The position numbers were made by a program, and so were the translations under genes. A stretch of 64,000 nt of DNA from Astrocystis sublimbata (lineage: Eukaryota; Ascomycota; Sordariomycetes; Xylariales; Xylariaceae). The stretch lies in the NCBI GenBank assembly GCA_022453515.1, contig JAJNNY010000006.1, positions 496,001 through 560,000 on the forward strand. The letters are read 5' to 3'. Positions within the stretch are counted from its first letter, which is position 1. Every line of letters begins with the position of its first letter. Positions 58,550 to 64,000 of the stretch are shown in pieces. The notes beneath the pieces are model-generated. The model saw nothing but the letters and a program-made list of their open reading frames with translations. It was not told the origin of the DNA and did not search any database.

Positions 58550-59495
58550 AGTCAGTACAAGACAACAATAAGACTTTGCCGAGTTCTAACCCTCAGCAGT
58601 GGATTCGCAACATTCACCGACGCCATGGCCCTGGGAGGATGACGAGTCCTGGCGACGCTCTGCGACTCAATTTGGCTTCTCGTTGCCGTATAACGATCAC
58701 CCTTACACCTCGACACAACCGGCCTACCGTGACAGCCACATGAAAAGCACACAGGTTGATCGCCGGTTTATGCCCGATACTGACCTTCCATCCCATGGAT
58801 TGCCTGCTCCATCCTCGTTGCCCATAATGAATGGGCTGATGATACCAACCAATAACTTCGAGTACCACCCGGAACGGCAGCAAGGATTTTCCCAGCCATC
58901 AACCTTTCAGCCAACTCACAAACGAGCCACTAAACCAGACTCGGGCCACAAGATCAGCAAGGTGCCTGGACATTCTTCTACAGCCCCCCACCCAAGCAGA
59001 AAACGACTTGAGCGCGAGAAAGAACTCAAAGACGAGGCTTACCCAATGAGGCTGGTTCGCGAACTCGACCGATCGGCGGGTAAACAGCCCCGGATTGGCA
59101 AGGGGAAGCCGGTATTCTGCGTGGTTCATATCAATGATCCAATAGATGGACGCCTAGTAGTCGACAACGTTAGTACCTACACGACTGTCCAGGCTGCCAA
59201 TGACCGAGGTCTTGATTTCTGGCATCGCAAGTACGGAACGAAGATGTTCACGCAGATTGAAGATACCGCCCTCACCTCGATAAAACACGAGCACATCGAA
59301 GAGTGCGAGAAACACTCGAATCCTGCCTCGGGGAGTAAGAAGCCAAAGGTTCGTTTCTCAGGTGGTGTTCCAAGCAACAGAAGCCATTGGGCAATCAAAA
59401 ACGGGTGCCTCTCGCTGAGTCATACGAGTGGTCGTGAGGACAGGATTGTCTATGTCGAGATATCATATGTGCAAGATCATGGGATCCATGACTAA
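58550..59495 (+). CDS. Orphan 298-aa protein, start codon probably split by an intron
   Basis: The long open frame begins at 58600 without an ATG: its first 46 codons contain no in-frame methionine start. Directly before it is a strong 3' splice context (ttctaac branch, cctcagcag acceptor). If the 49-nt intron 58551-58599 (GTCAGT donor) is removed, A58550 joins TG58600 to make ATG GAT TCG. The 298-aa product is hydrophilic, with a Pro/Ser/His-rich first half, a basic segment SRKRLEREKELKDE near 130, and a more ordered C-terminal half containing GKPVFCVVHINDPIDGRLVV and a final block ending VYVEISYVQDHG. No domain is recognised, and it could be nuclear. Alternatives are an undetected upstream exon or initiation at the internal Met near residue 48. 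Coding status is likely; start is moderate. Confidence 0.65.
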
Positions 59496-60331
59496 GGACC
59501 GCGAATGTGGGTGTGCAGGTGGTACAGGAGCTACAGTCGCGGTGTTCATGTTGCGAACTGTAAGACTGTGCAAGATCGAAGCTGGCGGAGGTTACTATTG
59601 ATGGAACCTAACTCTGGGTGTACACCATGTCGAGTGATGGAAGACAAGTTATTGTTCGGGCAGTAAATGGTGACAGGATGATAGGGATGAATAAGTCACC
59701 GCGTTGAGTTTACATGTCCTTGAGACTGGAGGTAGTACTTATGTAGCTGGGGTAACCTTTGCCGAACTTTTGCCGGCATGTTCCCCAGCAACTACCAATA
59801 GACGTCATCTCATGTCTTTCATCTGCCCGTCCAAACTGAAATCATTTTGACTTTCTGTTCGCCCGCTTTCAGTTCTCCGATATCTGTGAAAGGATGGATC
59901 AAACGCAGGGTGGCATACCTTCAAGAGGCCATACGAGAAATAAATCAGCAGCCAAAGGTAAGCGCGTGTCACGGGTAGCTGTAGTCTTGATGGTGGCCGC
60001 CCGCGCTTGACTGTGTCATTGCCCCAGCATCGCATAGCACAACACAATCAACTGGCGAAACGGAAGGCATGATGGCTGCATTACTCCCTAGCTCTTTAGA
60101 GTTGTTTTGAATTCTTCTCACTTGAAATTTGCGATGAAACATACTCTTGCCAATATGAAAAACTACCCGTCCAGAAGGGCTTAAAGCAGCTCCCCATCCA
60201 TCGACCTACACCGCGATGCCATTCGCTGACTTTTTTCGCTCATTAGCCTCACGGCCTAGGTCATCAACAAAGGGTCCGTTAGACGTAGATGAGTGCGCCG
60301 TCAAAGTTGTAAACTAGAACATACGAGCGAA
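59496..60331. other. Short intergenic region with one possible small spliced gene
   Basis: Most of it appears to be the 3' flank of the orphan gene and the promoter of the TRAPPC12 gene. The single candidate inside is described separately. Confidence 0.5.
59894..60110 (+). CDS. Possible 48-aa spliced small protein
   Basis: Exon 59894-59957 begins with ATG and ends AAA-G before a GTAAGC donor; exon 60028-60110 follows a gccccag acceptor and runs to TGA. The join is phase 1 and in frame, giving a peptide that starts MDQTQGGIPSRGHTRNKSAAK and ends SSLELF. I know no family for it. It could be a genuine micro-gene, an upstream reading frame in a TRAPPC12 transcript, or chance. Support is only the open frame and consensus splice sites. 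Confidence 0.3.
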
Positions 60332-61706
60332 ATGACTAAAGGCACACGCAGCAATCCCCTGGCCTCGCCCACTGGCCTCTCGACCCAGGCCAACCGTCTC
60401 AGCGGCACTAACACCAGCCAGAATGCCAGTCCGCGCACAAGTCTCTCACAGACAAGGTCTCCGGTCCGCAGCTCGGCACCCCGACCCGAGGTCATAGTGA
60501 CGAGACGAGACTGGAGTTTCCTGCTGAAGCCCGAGATCTACCACCAGATATCCCCACTCACCATCCCTCCTCCGTTCCGCAGCCCCAGCAGACAGCCGGC
60601 CTCCGACACCCCTATCCCTACCCTACTCGCCAACGGACAGTTCCGTGCCGCCGCCATCGCCGCTTCACAGGAACTCACGGGCACAAGTTCCACATCTGGA
60701 TCGACGTCACACGCACCCGTGTCCCCTACGGACCACGCGCGCATATTCGACCTCCTGTACGTCCGGCTGTCATGTCTCTGCCTCATAGACGCCCTGCCCC
60801 TGGCCGCGCAGGAGGCGAAGGCGCTCGAGGACTTGAATTCGGCCTTCTACTTGGACGCGGAAACTGAGACGCACCTGGCGCCGTGGGCCCTGCGTACCCT
60901 CGCGGTGCGGCTGCAGACGATCGGCTTCGGCGACCCGCGCCGCGCCGTCATGAGCTACTACGAGCTGGCGCGCGAGGCGCGCTCCGAGGTCGCTCGTGCC
61001 GGTACGCAGCACGACCACTCCGCCGCCGAGCTCTGGAAGCGCAGACTCGTGGATCTGGGCATCCGCGTCGCCGGCGCGTTGATCGAGATGGACGACCTGG
61101 CGGGCGCCGCCGCGCACCTGGCTTCGCTGGCGGAGGCACGGGGCGGCGGCGCCGAGGTCGACAGGAACCGGTTAGCTGTGAGTCGGGCGTTGCTGTGGCT
61201 GCACGTCGGGGATGTGGATGCGGCCCGTCGTTGCATGAGCCAGGGTGCTTCCGGGAATGAGATGGTGGGGCGTGTGGTCGATGCGCTTGCGGACATGGCG
61301 GATGGTGAGTATGAGGCTGCGCTCGAGAAGTGGCGAGCTCTGCAAAGCGAAATGGCCGAGAATGGTGTCGAGGATGAGATGGTTGGTGCCAATCTTGCCG
61401 TGTGCCTGCTGTACATCGGTCGGATGGCCGAGGTAAGTTTTCAGAGTTCATTTATGTTCCCTATTCTCTATCCCTTTTGCTCCGCTGAGTGCTGATATGA
61501 CTTTGTTAAAGGGCCGCGACCTTCTGGAAGGGTACGTCACTGCTGGGCAAACTTCACACACGCTGTTGTTTAACCTCACTACCATGTACGAGCTATGTAG
61601 CGATCGAGCGAAGAGCCTCAAGGTACGTCTCGCGGAGCGTGTGGCGGACATGGAGCCCAGGCCTGGAGGAGGTTGGGAGAAGACGAATGCAGATTTCAAG
61701 CTGTAG
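60332..61706 (+). CDS. TRAPP complex subunit TRAPPC12-like TPR protein
   Basis: Exons 60332-61432 and 61512-61706 encode 431 aa, joined at phase 0 (RMAE|GRDLLEG) across a 79-nt intron. The first 85 residues are Ser/Pro/Thr-rich and probably disordered. From about residue 100 onward the protein is helical, with repeated TPR-like Ala/Leu patterns (SYYELAREAR, AAAHLASLAEARGGG, GDVDAARRCM, GEYEAALEKW). The ending LLFNLTTMYELCSDRAKSLKVRLAERV is the hallmark C-terminal TPR block of TRAPPC12 homologues. It would act on the cytosolic face in ER-Golgi or endosomal traffic as part of the TRAPPIII-type complex of filamentous fungi. The open frame runs upstream to a GTG only, so the first ATG, 60332, is used. 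Confidence 0.85.
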
Positions 61707-62765
61707 TCCTTGGACTGTGTCTTATCACCAAGATGAGTTGCCTGCCGTAGAATGACAGTGTAAAATATTCTATATCATTTGGTTGGGCCTTAATCACATC
61801 AGCGTTGGAATAGAATATGAATTCTATCACCATTTTATTGCGAGGACCACGTCCTATCTACTTGACCGCTATAACTGCGGTAGGGCTGTGCCATTACCTA
61901 TACTCATCGAAAGCCCATTTCATACATCTCTCTCTGAACAGGATGCTCTGGGTAACATCCGAAGGCGAAGGGAGGAAGTCCATATAGACCACGCCTTCGG
62001 GTTCACACCTCAAAAGCCAATGTTGTTACCTCGTTCCGTAGTGTGAACATCAGATGAAATTACACTTCAAAATCACAATTTACTACGTGTATTATAATCC
62101 ATTGTGGAACAGTTCATGAATACTGCATGTATTGACTATCTGATTATTATATGATTATATAGAACCTTTTTTAAAGCAGATTATCAGTCATACGATAACT
62201 ATGATGGAAATAAGCGGAATAGTAGTCGCTGAAGGGACTTTGCGTTTATTTTCCAACCCGCATGCTCCTCCGCCCAGTCGCCTTGTTCCGTCGAGCTTGG
62301 AGGCAAGTGGTCTCCATACTCCGTCATGGCAGCAGCTTTCAAATCAGCTGTTTCATTCGGGTCAGAGACAGCATGAGCACGGTGCTGAGCCCTTCTCTCC
62401 CTCTTGCGCTTCTGGTCCCAATTGTGTGTGGCGTCCAGGGGGTGTTACTAGTTATCCTGAACCGAGGTGCGTAGCCATCCTCGTTGAGGTGTCTGCCCTT
62501 ACGCCTAATGTCAAAAGTAGTGTTTCCAACTAGAACGATCTTCTTGCATGCCCAAAAGCAGATGTTCCGCTGCGCAGGATTGAGCTTTGGATCATTGGAC
62601 GACGGAGCGGTTGGAATGAGGTTATCTCTAGGACAAGATGGGCACATGCTGGTCTTTATCGCTTCGCCTGTTGGGCTGCAGCTTGATAGCCCAGGCGAGG
62701 CTCTGTTAATAAAAAGCGAGCTATGTGCCAGCAGGGAGTGCTGGTCAAAGCGTACGGTAACTGGC
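61707..62765. other. Convergent 3' flanks
   Basis: No supportable gene. AT-rich around 62040-62200. A 147-codon minus frame at 62339-62782 abuts the next gene but has no recognisable domain and a different frame. Confidence 0.45.
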
Positions 62766-64000
62766 TCACTTGTTGATTTCACTGCATCTCAAGGCGACCT
62801 TCAAGACATCTTGCCAGTTATTTTGGACCCAGATGCCCACGTTCTCTTCGTCTAAGAACCCGTCTTCACGTCTAAGGTTGGGTGGCGCTGTAATGCCTTC
62901 GAAACTGGTATCGTTTTTGACAATGATCTTCTCGAGTGCCGAGCGGCAGCACCTCCGCTTGCTTTCGCTAAGCGTGAAAATCTCCGGGGCAGCGGTCTTG
63001 ATAACATGGTTCCAGATCTCATTAAACAGAGGGTTGGAACGCCAATTCGTAACCGTTTCTTCATAGGCATACTGCACGCCGGGGAAAGACGCGAAAATCT
63101 GCTCGCGGACCTCCTCGTGGGTCGGAGGGTTTGTCATGAAACGACCTGAGGCACAACATGCGGGGATAAAATCCTCGATGAACTCCCGGAAAACCGGCCG
63201 GTTTTGTTTGAACTTTTGTTTCGAAGTAGAAATGCCGGTCTCACTCTCCCTAAGATGGGATTCTACACCGAAGAAGCGGCAAGTAGCTGCGTACTCGAAC
63301 ATTTCTTTAGTTGAAGCAAATGGCTCCTCCCACTGTCCATCTTGAAACTCGAGGCTTAGAAAATTCAGAATGGTGGCAGGGTCGTTCGATAAGAGAATGT
63401 TGGTTTTTCTCTTCTTGTATCTGCTGTCGATCTCCGGGATAAGGATGTACAGTCCAGTTAGATTGACGGAGAAGTGGAACGGTCGGATAATCTCTCTGAG
63501 GATCGACCATAAATCACCATGAGCATTCGCAAATAAATCCCACTGAAGAGGACCTGGTCCATTGAAGATGTGAATGTCTACTTGGATGTATAGCGGCTTG
63601 GACTCAGCAGGTGGCTGTCCATTTTGACCATCGCACTTGGCATCCTCTTGGCCGTAGTGTAGACAGTCTTCAGGCCAGGGAATCGCAAAATTTGCCATAT
63701 GCTCGTTGTTCCCCTTGTGTTTGACAGCTCCGAGAAGGCGACAAACGACTTCCATTGTTGAGGTATCGCGGAAAGAATGTGTCAGCAACGGATATTTATC
63801 GCTCTGCGCAAGTGCGACGAACAGATCGACTTGTGTTGTCAGTTAGTACTTTTCCCCTTCCCAACACCTCAAAGGTGCACTACACGGGCTCGGCCTGCCG
63901 GTGCAGAGTATAAGACCATGGCAGTAGGAGGTGTAATATTTACTTACCATCTCCAAAGCTAGACTTCCCAGGCCCTTCAATAGGCGTTGCAGCGACCACG
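62766..64000 (-). CDS. Partial fungal protein with nucleotidyltransferase-like motif
   Basis: The gene enters from the right edge. The visible exons are 64000-63948 (continuing beyond the window) and 63829-62766, joined in phase 1 across a 118-nt intron with a ctaactgac branch. The first visible residues read TPIEGPGKSSFGD|VDLFVALAQ, a G-x-SFGD-x-D pattern like the active-site loop of polymerase-beta-type nucleotidyltransferases. About 350 further residues follow with no domain I can name; they include LYIQVDIHIF, where a third acidic residue (D or E) could serve as the last metal ligand. The C-terminus ends SEINK. Earlier, a frame starting at a TTG was possible, but it ignores this intron. 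Proposed activity is inference from one motif; the coding call itself is firm. Confidence 0.75.

Noticed and set aside
62339..62782. 147-codon minus frame next to the partial gene
   Set aside because: Different frame from the real C-terminus, no domain, and overlaps its stop region.

Overview
The window is nuclear DNA of a filamentous ascomycete (Pezizomycotina, most likely a Sordariomycete; I cannot name a genus). The reasons are compact genes with short GT-AG introns (about 50-200 nt), clear CTAAC/CTGAC-like branch sequences, kilobase-scale intergenic DNA, and filamentous-fungal families: NST1, RHO2, a TRAPPC12-type TRAPP subunit, a full-size PDR transporter, an I78 inhibitor and DUF7703. 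I rebuilt exon structures by hand from reading frame, splice sites and family conservation. I saw no transposase, reverse transcriptase or CRISPR array. One tRNA gene, tRNA-Glu(UUC), is present.

Layout. 1-9 kb: a DUF7703 membrane protein, a secreted DUF985 cupin and an unnamed multi-pass membrane protein. 9.6-15.6 kb: the most notable locus, an alpha/beta-hydrolase gene facing away from a 913-codon fusion of aspartyl-tRNA synthetase with a DUF2156 transferase. That fusion architecture is ergosteryl-3beta-O-L-aspartate synthase (ErdS), and the hydrolase is a candidate for the matching Erg-Asp hydrolase (ErdH), so both halves of the tRNA-dependent sterol aspartylation cycle may sit here. 16.4-26.8 kb: a PDR-type ABC pump and a DHA1-type MFS transporter, separated by about 3.9 kb without a supportable gene. 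28-33.8 kb: tRNA-Glu, Tma20/MCT-1, an I78 peptidase inhibitor and a CFEM-like single-span membrane protein. 34.9-46 kb: a nine-exon triose-phosphate-translocator-family transporter, a frameshifted RNase H gene, a tiny cysteine-rich secreted protein absent from simple ORF calls, and a tyrosinase. 47-64 kb: core genes NST1, RHO2, mitochondrial ribosomal protein mL40, an orphan 298-aa protein, a TRAPPC12 homologue, and a partial gene with a nucleotidyltransferase-like motif running off the right edge.

Functional links are limited. Apart from the erdS/erdH pair, neighbours look like ordinary fungal gene order, not a pathway cluster. Recurring oddities are extremely short coding exons (two 6-nt microexons, a 14-nt first coding exon and a start codon apparently assembled by splicing) and a 10-bp palindrome, TACCTAGGTA, found at least eight times and only between genes.
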